A program made the position numbers and the translations under genes. From Beaufortia kweichowensis (taxonomy: Eukaryota; Chordata; Actinopteri; Cypriniformes; Gastromyzontidae), in the NCBI GenBank assembly GCA_019155185.1, contig CM032813.1, positions 10,628,645 through 10,692,644 of the forward strand: DNA of 64,000 nucleotides, written 5' to 3'. This document shows, piece after piece, positions 49,073 to 59,676 of this stretch. The notes under the pieces were generated by a model. That model was not told the DNA's origin. It saw nothing but the letters and a program-made list of their open reading frames with translations, and ran no database searches. Positions within the stretch are counted from its first letter, which is position 1; each line of letters opens with the position of its first letter.

Positions 49073-49168
49073 GTCAGAACGGCTTCGGACTTGAGCGAGA
49101 CAGACCACAGAGCCAAGAGTGTGTGTTTGTGTGGTGTTAATTCCTGTCCTGTCTTTAATAAACTGCAG
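49073..49168 (+). repeat. Fused (spliced-like) leader copy in the LTR
   Basis: The 31-nt block GTCAGAACGGCTTCGG...GACAG (49073-49103) is joined directly to the 65-nt block (49104-49168). Upstream, the same two blocks are separated by 441 bp. This piece sits next to the 3' end of the LTR, 63 bp before it, and could form the R region with its AATAAA near the end. Confidence 0.8.
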
Positions 49169-49235
49169 GCGTGGTTCACGAAGCCAGTGGTGTCGTGGAG
49201 TTCTTTGTGGTGCGAGGCGAAACACGCTACAAAAT

Positions 49236-49247
49236 TGGTGCCGTGAC
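49236..49247 (+). other. Primer-binding site, tRNA-His-like
   Basis: TGGTGCCGTGAC starts 4 nt after the 5' LTR and is complementary to the 3' end of vertebrate tRNA-His including CCA (12 matches from memory). It primes minus-strand synthesis. Confidence 0.7.
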
Positions 49248-49390
49248 CAGTTTCAAAGGGATCAGCTGTTGCAGATCGCCGGGAAAGTCATCTTCATCGA
49301 CATCACCAGTTAACAGAACTTACGTGGTATATAAAGCAGTGACTTAAACATGGACAGTAATAGCTTTACGACAACAAAACACAAGAACAC

Positions 49391-50728
49391 ATGTCAGACA
49401 CAGATATTAATTCTGTAAATGTGACACCTTTTTGTGTAAGGAGTGGTGTTTTAAGCTCACAGAGGTTTTCTACTGGAATTGGGAGGGGGGCTCAGTTAAA
49501 TAGCATGTTAGAACAAAATGTGGTAGCTTCCCGTTAAGCCCATCGACCAGTAGCATAACTATGGAAGGCATGAGTAGTGACACAACGGTGCCCCTAGAGA
49601 GAGACTATACAGTCCCCAGGGGTGAACAAGAGAATCAGTGGCAAACAATGTCAAATTTAATGAAGCAGCTGGGAAGTGAAATAGGGAATCAAATTGCTGC
49701 AAATCTTAGATCTGAAAGGCAAAATGCTCAGAGAGATGATAGGGATGCCCAACAGCCCACACCCGAAGTTCTGATCTATCAAATTTTAACCTAATTGTTA
49801 GGCATCAAGATGTTAAAGAACCGCCTACCTTTAGAGGTGATAAGGCGGATCGATGCACCATGGGTGAATGGCAAGAACTGATGCAAGCTTACTTGAATAA
49901 GAAGGGATTCAGTGTGTCAGAACAGGGCCAAGAGATCCTTGATAAGCTAATGGGCCATGCCAAAGACATTGTGAGGACATGTATTCGCAACAATCCTCTG
50001 ATTGATGTAGCTAGAGACCCACATGTCATCTTTTTCGATTCTAAGACAACATTTTGGAGATGCAATTTCCTCCACAACACCTATGAGAGACTTCTCTGAG
50101 ACCTTGCCAAAGCAGTCAGAGAGTGGCTTGGAATACTGGATCAGACTGAATAAGGCTGTTGACCTAGCTGATGAATGCCTAAAAAGACAAGGGAAGAGTT
50201 TGAAGACCCTAGTCATGAGGTGACAATGATGTTTGTTAGGCATTGTCCTGAGCCGGTCTGTACACAGCGCTGCGAAGTAAACCACTGGAGAGTTGGAATG
50301 CAAATGAAATTCAAGCGTTAATTGACAGCCACCATAGAGACAAACAGTCTGTACGAGTAGATAGAGAGAGAAGGGTTGATGAAGCTTCGTCCAACGCCTG
50401 GTGCATGACACAACAACAGCCCACTGCCAATAATCAGGCAAGCAGTGTGGACTCGGCTCTTCTGGTAGCGTAGTTTCTCTTCTAGAGCAGTTCCTTGTTC
50501 AGCAGAAGGGGCAAGAACAGAAAGCTAGACAGAGAAAGGGTTGTGTCTGTAGACCCTGAAGTCCCCTGTAAAATATGCAGAGCTCAAGACCATACAACAA
50601 AGACTCATTGTTTTAAAGAGGGGCTGTGTTTTAGTTGTTTCAAGACAGGGCACAGAGGTTTTGAATGCCCTGACAAAAGACAGACGAAGCCAAACACAAC
50701 CAGTGCCACTGGACCGAGGGCCATTTAA
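49391..50728 (+). pseudogene. gag of the gypsy element, frameshifted
   Basis: Gag is the structural polyprotein that forms retrotransposon particles. The first possible start is ATG 49391, a 48-codon frame ending at 49535; another opens at 49561 (MEGMSSDTTV). Pieces continue in shifted frames at 49860-50099 and 50023-50223, the latter with WIRLNKAVDLADE, typical of gypsy capsid regions. The nucleocapsid part (50495-50728) has a CKIC...HC cluster and a second knuckle of the form C-x2-C-x4-H-x4-C (CFSCFKTGH...C). At least four frame changes or stops interrupt it. The nucleocapsid and pol share a frame but are separated by a stop at about 50726. Confidence 0.82.
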
Positions 50729-50854
50729 ACTAGAAAACCTGCACTACACGGGGGCAGTGTGGGTGTTAGACGTGAAAAATCCCCAGAAGACCCATTGATT
50801 GTTAATGTAACTACTAGTGACTTCCTAAGTTCCGAAACAGTATAGGTGAATTAA

Positions 50855-52513
50855 ATGCGGTTCAGCAAAAAGACTCCCTGTGAGATTCCAAAGCTACCTA
50901 CCAGAGAATTAATGATGAAGACTATTTGTTCTACGCTCCAGTGTTGGTTGGGGAAAGTGCAACTCCTAGCCCTTGTGGATAGTGGATCTGTTACCTGTAC
51001 ATTAAGTGAATCAGCTGAGCGCACACTTAGAGACTGGAACTTGATCTGTGCAGATTCGAGTAAGCCCACCAACAAAGTACTTACTGGCTGTGGAGGGAAT
51101 GAAACAAAACCAAAGTGTACATATGAGCTGAGTGTAGATATGCTTGAATGCAAAATGATGATCAACTTCCTAGTTGTGCCAGGTCAAAAGGATGACATGA
51201 TAATGGGATCAAATGTCATCAGGCATGTGACTCGTCAGATGAAGAAAACCGAGTGGTATTGGAAAAGCCTATCTCAACCAGTTCAAGATAATAGTCAAGA
51301 ACCCCTGCTGAATGTGCTTTCTAATGTTGATCGCTGGCATGGAGATAAGATACCACAGAAAGTGGGCACAGTGGTGTTGAGACAATGTGTTACACTAGAG
51401 CCACAACATGAACATTTGGTCTGGGGAAGGTTAAAAGAAGTTGTCCCCCTGTCTGTTGGAAGCACTGTAATGCTTGAACCCTCCACTTCTCGTTCTGCAC
51501 CAAGGAATGTCATGGTGGCTCGCAGTGTTTGCCCCCTTTGGGGAGATAAATGGATTCCTATGAGAGTGATTAACATGATTGACCGGCCCATTGTTTTGCG
51601 CCGCAATACTAAACTAGCAGATGTGCACCCATGTCTTGCGCTAGAGGAGATAGACTTCACAGAAAACACAGAACACCAGCACCAAGGGGTTCAACAGAAT
51701 ACTGTCCAAGTTAGTGAGCTTGATGAGAAAGCCAAGCTGCAGACTGACTATAAAGTGAAGCTGAGAGAATTGGGGCTGACAGAAATTGACATTGATTCCT
51801 GTGAAGTAAGTGATTATTGGAAGAGTGAGCTAGCTGATCTGATAGGACGCTATGAAAGCACCTTTTCTCGTGATAAGTTAGATTGTGGTGAAGTAAAGAA
51901 TACTATTCATCGGATAAGGCTCAAAGATGAAAAGCCTTTCCGAATGCCTTTCAGAAGAGTTCCACCCACCCATTACCAGAAATTAAGACAAACATTGAAT
52001 GAAATGGAGGAGCGTGGTATTATCCGAAAATCAAACAGTGAATGGGCCTCGCCCTTAGTCTTAGTCTGGAAACCTTCTGGGGAGCTAAGGATATGCACAG
52101 ACTTTAGGTGGCTTAACCAAAGGACAGAGAAGGATGCATACCCTTTACCCCATCAAGCTGATGCCCTTGCCTCATTAGGAGGAAATTGTTATTTTAGCAC
52201 TATGGATCTAACATCAGGCTTCTATAACATTCCGATTCATGAGGATGACCGCAAATATACGGCATGCATAACTCCAATAGGCCTTTATGAATATAATCGT
52301 ATGGCTCAGGGTTTATGTAACAGCCCAGCAACATTCTCACGTATGATGACATCGATCTTTGGAGACCAAAACTATCTGTCACTTCTCTGCTACTTAGATG
52401 ATTTACTTGTCTTTGGTAAAACTGAGAAGGAAGCACTCAATCGCCTTGAGATGGTGTTTTCTCGGCTTAGAGAGCATAACCTAAAGCTGTCACAAAAAAG
52501 TGCTACTTCTTAA
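50855..52513 (+). pseudogene. pol: aspartic protease and reverse transcriptase
   Basis: The longest intact piece of the element, 552 codons. The protease active site LVDSGS lies at about residue 40, and a long linker follows. The RT has WASPLVLVWK, RICTDFRWLN, the block A aspartate in FSTMDLTSGF, MAQGLCNSPATF, and the catalytic pair in CYLDDLLVF. All recognisable RT catalytic aspartates are present. The frame is lost after LSQKSATS at 52513, just past a run of six A (52493-52498), and coding resemblance continues in another frame. It resembles other teleost gypsy pols. Confidence 0.93.
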
Positions 52514-53300
52514 GAAAAACTGTCAAGTTCCTGGGACATATTGTAACTGAGAATGGCATAGCTACCGATCCAACTAAAGTGTCTGCAGTCAGTGACATAA
52601 AGTCCACAGATCTAATGGAAGCAGATGGAAAGACTCCATCACCTACCAAAATTAAGTCTTTTCTTGGGATGGCAAATTATTATTCCCATTTCATTGAAGG
52701 TCTCTCGACTTTAGCAAAACCATTGTTTAAACTGACAGGCGGTCAGAAAGTCAGGAGGAAAGATAAACGTTTTGCTTCCAACCTTAGACGTCTAAGCCCT
52801 GATGATTGGACTGCAGAGTGTGACACAGCTGTAGAGAAGATAAAACATGCTCTTTCTCACAGTGCTGTTCTTGCGCACCCAGACTTCAAAAGGCCTTTCC
52901 TCTTGTTCACTGATGCATCTATGGATGGTTTTGGTGCAGTTTTAAGTCAGATTCCACAAGGTGAGACAAAACCTAGACCAGTTGCTTTTATTGAGCAAGA
53001 CCTTGTCAAAAAGCCCAGTCCCATTATCCCGCTCATAGGTTAGAGTTCTATGCACTGAAGTGGGCAGTTTGTGATAAATTTGCTCATTGGCTGAAGGGGA
53101 CCAAATTCACTGTGTTAACTGATAACAATCCCCTGACATATATAATGTCCAAGCCAAAGTTAGATGCCTGTGAGCAAAGGTGGGTATCTAAGCTTGCCCC
53201 ATTTGATTTTGACTTAAGATACATACCGGAACCAAGAATGTTCCTGCCGATCTTTTTAGTCACCGACCTTTTGCCAGAATTTTAGAGGTCTGTGATGTTG
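52514..53300 (+). pseudogene. pol: RT thumb and RNase H
   Basis: Frame 52579-53043 includes IKSFLGMANYYSHFI, the gypsy RT connection, and FLLFTDASMDGFGAVLSQ with the first RNase H catalytic aspartate. Immediately after the frame ends, readable RNase H sequence (FYALKWAV, LTDNNPLTY) continues in a shifted frame to about 53270. RNase H removes the RNA strand during reverse transcription. Broken by at least two frame changes. Confidence 0.85.
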
Positions 53301-53450
53301 TAGAGACTAAAGTTGAACATGTAACCTCTGAAACCATCCAGGACACGTTCCGATTATCAGTGAATGTGCACCACCAAATGTGTGAAACTGGTATGGGATC
53401 TCAGGAGGAAAAATTGAAGATGGTTAGTAGTGAAGGGGTAAAAGCTGTCT

Positions 53451-54830
53451 TTGAGTCCTGTCTTAGCTGGGAGGCCAGCAGGCCAGTGCATAGTGTCCAC
53501 CTTGCCCAAAAACAATCATTTTGTCCCTGGAGGTGTCAGCACTCTGCCAGTTCTTTCTATGGAAGAGATACGAATGAAGCAGAAAACAGATCCTACTTTG
53601 TCCCGTGTAGTGTTCTTTGTTGACAGGAAAAAAAGGCCATCAGTAGAGAGGGACAATGAAATTGCACCAGTAATGCGACTTCTGAAGCACTGGGAAAAAC
53701 TTGAAGTAAAGGATGGAGTTCTTTATCGCAGGTCCAAGGATCGAAGTCGAGTAAAGTCAGGTACCAGCTTGTACTTCCCCATTCATTAAAACTGTTGCTC
53801 TCAGAGGAACTCACGATGATGCAGGCCATCAAGGCCAAAGCAGAACCCTTCACCTTGTGCATGAGAGGTTTTCTGGTCGGTATGGACACAGATGTCAAAA
53901 GTATGTCTCACACTGTAAACGATGTGTGGTTGGAAAGACTCAGGAACCTGAGGCCAGAGCTCCTCTAGAGTCTATCAGAACAAGTGCACCACTCGAGCTT
54001 GTATGTATAGATTTTTGGTCTGCAGAGGGACACGTGGAGAAAGCGTTGATGTTCTGGTTATAACAGACCATTTCACAAAACTAGCCCATGCGTTCCCCTG
54101 TCCCAACCAGACAGCCAAAGTGGTGGCTCAGAAATTGTGGAACAACTTTTCTGTGTGTATGGCTTTCCACACAGAATACATTCTGACAAGGGTGCTTGAA
54201 TTTTGAGAGCAAGTTGATTGCTGAGTTGTTGCTGGTGTCTGGTGTTGATAAGTCCCATACCACGCCATTACCATCCTATGGGCAATGGGCAGACCGAAGA
54301 TTTAATCGCACCCTCGGCAACATGATCCGCTCTTTGCCTCCTCGAGCAAAGGAGAGATGGCCACAAATGATTCAGACACTCACATTTTCCTACAATTGTA
54401 CTACCCATGAAACAACTGGGTTTGCGCCATTTTACTTAATGTTTGGAAGGATTCCAAGGTTACCTGTAGACATCATGTTCGGGAGTGCCCTCAGAAATGA
54501 GGATGTCCAGACCTATGATGAGTATGTGAAATCTCTCAGAAAGATCTCAGAGAAGCTGTACACATTGCTAAGGGAAACACTACAGATGCACAGAGAAACA
54601 GACTGAAGGGTATAATAAAAGATCTAAGGGTGCCCCTCTGAAGGTTGGGGATCATGTCCTTTGGCAAATAAGAAGGAAAGAGGAAAAGGAAAGTTGGCAG
54701 ATAAATGGAACTCAGCAGTTCATGTAGTGACATGGAAGGATTCATCATTGCCCATTTATAGAGTTGAGAATCCCACAACAAAGAAACAGCAAAGTGGTTC
54801 ATCGTAATTTCCTCCTCCCAGTCAATTTCC
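53451..54830 (+). pseudogene. pol: integrase, frameshifted
   Basis: Pieces at 53451-53789, 53857-54063, 54003-54206 and 54196-54606 contain, in order, a linker, the HHCC-type zinc-binding region (HERFSGRYG and CKRC), the first catalytic aspartate in LVCIDFWSAEG, VITDHFTKLAHAFP, the region around the second aspartate where the frame changes (near 54185), and MFGRIPRLPVDIMFG of the C-terminal part. HRNFLLPV near 54800 resembles the end of teleost gypsy pols. The protein would insert the cDNA; this copy cannot make it intact. Confidence 0.87.
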
Positions 54831-55578
54831 TTCCGTTGGAAGAGCCAGATGCTGAATCTACAGTCCTGTCGGCAGTGTCGGAAGAGGAAAGACATCAAAC
54901 AGAGAGACAGAGCCAGAGATCTTTGCTGAGTACAGGAGGAGACTCAAGCACCAGTAGAACTGCTATATGGATTTTACAAGGGGTAGGGCCCAAAGCACCA
55001 CAGAGTACCGGAGAAGGTACTGTAAAGGAGAAGACCAAGAAACATGTCACAGAGTTGGGGCATTCAGACTGTGCAAGTCAAACAAGAGAGAAAAAATGCT
55101 TCTCCCAGAAATGAAATTGAACACACTGAAAGTTCTGGTGAGGAATGTGAAGCAGGAGAAATGACCTCTGACAGTGAGCAGCCTGATGTTGACAATACAG
55201 TATATGAATTGGAACCAGATCAATTGTGCATCAGTGATGGGGAAAGACCCAAGAATCTGTGTGTGACCAGAGTGTTCGAGCGAAACCGATGACATATTAC
55301 ATGACATCATTTCAATGAGCAGATCAGTCAGAAGCTCTGAGCAACAATCCTTAAATACCAGTAGTAGACATCCGCAGAAGAAATCCCAAAGAACAGTGAG
55401 TGTAGCAGATACTGCCATTAAACCAAATGAAGGAACAGTGAGAACCCGTGCAGGAAGGCTAGTGAAACCTGTGAGACGCCTGCTTGAGTGTATGAGTATG
55501 ATATTGACGGAATCAGGGCAAAAAGATCCTCTTGCAGAGTTGTTAAGAATTCTATCAAATTTGATAGAGGGTTAAACT
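54831..55578 (+). pseudogene. Unidentified 3' open stretches of the gypsy element
   Basis: Polar, Ser/Glu/Arg-rich frames (54764-55114, 55044-55292, 55315-55575) follow integrase. They lack a signal peptide, long hydrophobic segment or Cys pattern, so they do not look like an envelope. They may be a disordered C-terminal extension of pol broken by frameshifts. No function can be assigned. Confidence 0.5.
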
Positions 55579-55792
55579 GCTTTGAAGTCAAATTTCGAGA
55601 GTCGACTAAGATTTAGACCTAAGTGAGCTTTAAAAGGATATGAGAAGTACCTTATATGGGGGTATGGAGATATGTATAAGGGCATATTTCTACCAGGCAA
55701 AGTGTTTTTGCTATTTGTTTGAATGACTTGAGTCTGGGTACCCCGTTTAAAGGAAAATGTCTCACCTATAGTATTAAAGTTCGCTGAAATTT

Positions 55793-55804
55793 AGGAGGGG
55801 AGAA
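55793..55804 (+). other. Polypurine tract
   Basis: AGGAGGGGAGAA directly precedes the 3' LTR and would prime plus-strand synthesis. Confidence 0.85.
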
Positions 55805-56956
55805 TGTAGTGTTTTGAGTGTGAGTGTTCCAGCAAACTTTAATTTTTAAGAAATAAATTGTATTTGTTTACTTTTTGTTTATACCTTTTCATATAACTCT
55901 AACAAGAATTTTATGAAGCTGTGTATTTTTGTTTCGAGAATGTATTTATTTTGAAGTTGTGATTTCATTTCCTGTCTGAACTGCCCAATCAGCGTCTAGC
56001 TCCGTCAGAACGGCTTGGACTTGAGCGAGACAGGTAGTTCTGCAATGTGCTCCGTAATATATTGTTAAAATATATTAGATTAAGTTACAATTTTGGTTGA
56101 TATTAGTGGATGACATGTTTTGATGCTGGATTGAGTCATATAATGCATTTATATGTTGTTATTTCTCGTGCATAGCTGTGTTTTGTGAACTGTTTAATGT
56201 GTTGGTTCAAGTTGCCGCCTGCACCAATTTTTTAAGGGTGCCGTTTTTCTTTTTTTTGGTAACTTTGGTTCTTAAGTGAAATTAAAGAGGTGGACCATGC
56301 TTTGTAAAAGAAAACGTCATGCATTCAAACTCTGTCGAATCTATGTATTCTTTTGATGTCTTGAATTGTATATTTGTACCCATGTATTATCACTAGTACA
56401 TGAAATGTTAATCAGCTGCAGTTACAGTGTAAATGGGGCAGGGATTCACTTTTCTCTCTTTTACGATCCTCACAGACCACAGAGCCAAGAGTGTGTGTTT
56501 GTGTGGTGTTAATTCCTGTCCTGTCTTTAATAAACTGCAGGTATGTCATTGCAACAGAATCATTACCACTATACGATCATATTTCATTGTGATGTTAGTT
56601 TAGAGTTATTTTCAGTATTTCTGAGGTATGTAATTGTGTGTATATATATATGTGTATGTATGTTGAATTCTTTATTTTTTTTGTTATATGGATGATATGT
56701 TTACCTTATTGATTGGTGTAAGTGTGTTGTATGTAATGTCTTATGTATAGGTTGTGAAATGACAGACTATAGTTAAAGAGTTTATTGTTAAATGTTGTCA
56801 GAACGGCTTCGGACTTGAGCGAGACAGACCACAGAGCCAAGAGTGTGTGTTTGTGTGGTGTTAATTCCTGTCCTGTCTTTAATAAACTGCAGACGTGGTT
56901 CACCGAAGCCAGTGGTGTCGTGGAGTTCTTTGTGGTGCGAGACGAAACACGCTACA
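55805..56956 (+). repeat. 3' LTR
   Basis: The same architecture as the 5' LTR: 31-nt block, GT...AG segment, 65-nt block followed by GTATGT, then the fused copy (the 65-nt repeat begins near 56476 and again near 56829), ending GCTACA. Differences from the 5' LTR are clustered near 55988-56055 and otherwise mostly in homopolymers. Confidence 0.93.
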
Positions 56957-57013
56957 TAAGATTGATGCCGAGGATACTGATCTGGTAGCCCAAAAAACTG
57001 TACTTCTGTTATA

Positions 57014-57088
57014 TGGCGATATTTTGGATTTGAGATTACTGACACTGAACAGAGAGATGACCTGTGCAAGATTTGGCTCACTGTTGTT
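57014..57088 (+). pseudogene. BED-type zinc finger remnant of the split hAT element
   Basis: An open stretch of 25 codons shows WRYFGFE and then CKIW before a stop. The W-x-YFGF start and the position of the first cysteine fit the beginning of a BED finger in hAT transposases. The second zinc-binding cysteine of the CxxC pair is replaced by tryptophan, and the H-x-H half is not readable. Non-functional. Confidence 0.5.
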
Positions 57089-57781
57089 TAGTAACGGCAG
57101 ACGCAATAAAGCGCAAACAGCGCAGAGAGAACATTGCGATTGCCTTCGAGAATAGACGAATGCATTTTAAATCACTCCTGGGGGTTTTGATGTCAAATGA
57201 AGACCAATAAATCTATGATTTGGAGTTGTTTAGGGCGCGGTTACACACTGCACTTGTGCTGCACGTATCTGAAGTTTTTTTATGATGACAGCTGATTCAA
57301 CAGTAAGATTGTAAACAGTCAAATAATTAATGCATTCGAATCCACGCCCCGATGTTACATGTTATATGTTCATCTAACAACGTACTGAAACCTATACTTT
57401 GTTAAATGGATCTATATATTTCCATGGTTTTATTTCAAGAAGTCTCATTTATTCACACACCTTCTCTTACAGAGCGCCACTCCGCCCAGGGATTCCCCTG
57501 GGTCCTAAAGCACGCCGTCTCTACTGCGAACTAAAAACACTCCTAATATTTTTCTAAATTGTCTTAATAAAGAAAAGAAACTAAATGTAACTATTTTGTC
57601 ATTAAAAACGAAACTACACTGTTTTATCTATGGCTAAAACAGTATTGTAAGGCTCCAGTTAAATCATAATGATGCCCCAAAGTTGACTCATGATACCAAT
57701 TGTTATAATCGCATATCGCAACATTGACCTCAATAATCGCAATATGAAATTTTCCCCAAATCGTGCAGCCCTAGTAAAAAT

Positions 57782-59535
57782 GACGTGTGCCTTAAATGTA
57801 CTGTAGGTTGCTTTGAATAAAAGCATTTGCCAAATGTAATACATTATACTGTATCTATTAAAATACATCAAATCTATGATGCCACAGACCCTTTTCCTCC
57901 TATCCATTTCGTTTTTCAGCAGAACACGCTTTTATACAATAATAATCGCATCTCTTACAAAGGCATGTTCAAAGATACCATCACATCTGATAAAGAAACC
58001 CATCATCTCATACTGTAGCTGCTGTAAATGATTAATCATTCTAAACGATAAGTTCGCATTCACAGACAAACACGAAGGTCGAACTAGCGCCTAATGGTTT
58101 TCACATTTTATACATTCCATCACAGGTTCCCAAACAACATTATTGGAATAAAATGAGCCGGGATATGAATTCTGAGAAACTTCATGAAGCAGAACACTCA
58201 CAATTCACATCACTAGATTAATCGTCTCTCAACTGAATGAATTAGACAACACAATACTCTGAAGAGCTGATCGCAACAGATCTGCTAATCCTATTAAAAT
58301 TCATAATTAGCAATATTCTTGCCAGCTTCCCAAGGTAGTAAATGAAAAAGATAATGAACAAAAATAAATAGAAGATTTGAAAGTGATGCTAGAACAATAC
58401 ATCGCATTATCGTCAAATCTGCATTCACGGTTTCAGACCCGTGGTGAGGGATTAGCGCTTTATTGAAATGCTACACGGTCCTCAGCTTCAGCCTGTAGGG
58501 GTTCTGGGACTGTTCAGTCAATGACGTGATGCTGATGTGCTTTTGTGTCTTTTGTATTTATAAGAGATCAGCTCCAACTGTGCAAACAGGCATTATAGAC
58601 AACCAATAGCATAGTCCACCTGCTCCCATACACATATTTCACGTTCATTCATAACATACAGCATGCAGTGAAGATTCACACATACGTCCTGATTTCTTTT
58701 CTCACCTTCTTCTGTAGATGCATTTCCATCTGTTTCACTTCCTGTTTGGCAGGATATTTTTCAGCTCTATTAGAAATGTATTGTTTTATTAGCATTATGT
58801 GTTATTAAACATTTGCTTCAACCTGTATTATTTATGGCGTTGCCAGATAAAGTACTTAAGAAACAGTAATTTGCAAATTTGCAATGGTTTGCAATAAATG
58901 AGTGGTTTAACTTTAATACTTCAAAAACGTAACGTATCATCAAAGTTTTAGGCCGAAGCGGATAAAATAGTATCTGGCACATGGGTGTTAGTTTGGATAT
59001 GTAAACTAATAGTATAATAGTGTGCGGCACACATAATAGTGTGCCGTGCACATGCTGTGATGCAAGACAGTCAACAAGCCGCAAAGCTTTTCATAGCCAG
59101 CTGATGTTTTTTCCATGAAATATGAAACGTTTGTTGGTTATATAATTTAAAAAAATAGATATTAATATGAATTAAACGGATTAAAGAAAAATAAATATCA
59201 TATTGCATTATTTAGCATGCTATCGCATATCGCGTTTTGCTTTAACATCATGCAGCCCTAATGTGCACAGTGTTCTTACCCCAAAAAATACTTTAATGTG
59301 CTTAGGGTTACAGTTACAGGTATACAATAAATGCAAACATCTCTTGACAATTTGTAACTTTAGTTTACAAGGTGGCTGATTCTTATGAATTCATAGGAAT
59401 TCAATCTCATTCGTATGTTTTTGTTCATTCCAACGTTCGTCCCACTGACGGATAGATTTAGGGGTGGGAATTCATTATTGCTTTTTCCTAATAATCGTAT
59501 GTTTGTGTATGTTTCACGTCATATTGGGATTGAGC
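57782..59535. other. Intronic sequence with SINE-tail and TE-end fragments
   Basis: A SINE-tail-like fragment lies at about 57806-57836 (GGTTGCTTTGAATAAAAGC). ACATCATGCAGCCCTA ending near 59260 resembles a hAT right end without a partner. A short hairpin GTGTGCGGCACAC/GTGTGCCGTGCAC lies at 59020-59052. No gene was recognised. Confidence 0.45.
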
Positions 59536-59676
59536 TTTCCTGTAGCTCAGGGGTTGGAGCATGGTTCTAGCAACACCGAGTTCATGGGCTCGATCCCAGG
59601 GATTGCACATACTTAAATGTATAGTATAATGCAATGTAAGTCACTTTGGATGAAAGTGTCTGCCAAATGCCAATGT
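59536..59676 (+). mobile_element. tRNA-derived SINE
   Basis: Begins CCTGTAGCTCAGGGGTTGG (A box TAGCTCAGGGG), has a B box GGGCTCGATCCC at 59586-59597, and ends with GTAAGTCACTTTGGATGAAA and GTGTCTGCCAAATGCC, the tail shared by many teleost SINEs. No clear target duplication was seen. Confidence 0.8.

Larger units (their letters stand above)
48080..49231 (+). repeat. 5' LTR
   Basis: Starts TGTAGTGTTTTGAG and ends AACACGCTACA. Contains two copies of a 65-nt block with AATAAA (48752-48816 and 49104-49168). The first is preceded by a 441-bp GT...AG segment; the second is joined directly to a 31-nt block (49073-49103) whose other copy lies at 48281-48310. TATATATATA near 48918 and TTGTATATTTG near 48639 are possible TATA elements. 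Compared with the 3' LTR I count about 5 substitutions and about 11 small indels. Confidence 0.93.
48080..56956 (+). mobile_element. Complete Ty3/gypsy LTR retrotransposon (about 8.9 kb)
   Basis: Two near-identical 1152-bp LTRs beginning TGTAGTG and ending GCTACA enclose a primer-binding site, gag, pol (protease, RT, RNase H, integrase) and a polypurine tract. It is flanked by the 4-bp target duplication TAAG (48076-48079 and 56957-56960). The order RT-RNase H-integrase defines the Ty3/gypsy group. No envelope gene was recognised. The coding region has many frameshifts although the LTRs differ at only about five substitutions, so either decay is recent or some indels are sequence errors. Orientation is the same as fhit. 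Confidence 0.95.
47823..57773 (+). mobile_element. hAT element split by a gypsy insertion
   Basis: Left end TAGTGCTGCACGATTAATCG and right end CAAATCGTGCAGCCCTA form inverted repeats. They are flanked by a perfect 8-bp target duplication GTAAAAAT (47815-47822 and 57774-57781). Without the inner retrotransposon the element is about 1.07 kb. A BED-finger-like remnant lies at 57014-57088, so this is also a deleted or decayed derivative. The insertion order is clear: hAT first, gypsy later. Confidence 0.9.

Noticed and set aside
49889..55418. Minus-strand frames within the gypsy element, for example 49947-50441 and 55047-55418
   Set aside because: They are antisense to gag and pol and show no domain.
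54764..55575. Envelope gene of the gypsy element
   Set aside because: No signal peptide, membrane-spanning segment or cysteine framework; the frames are polar and short.
58990..59060. Bacterial-style terminator or RNA gene from the GTGTGC hairpin
   Set aside because: The hairpin is imperfect, has no T run and lies in eukaryotic intronic DNA.
59536..59676. Functional tRNA gene
   Set aside because: The acceptor pairing is absent and a SINE tail follows.
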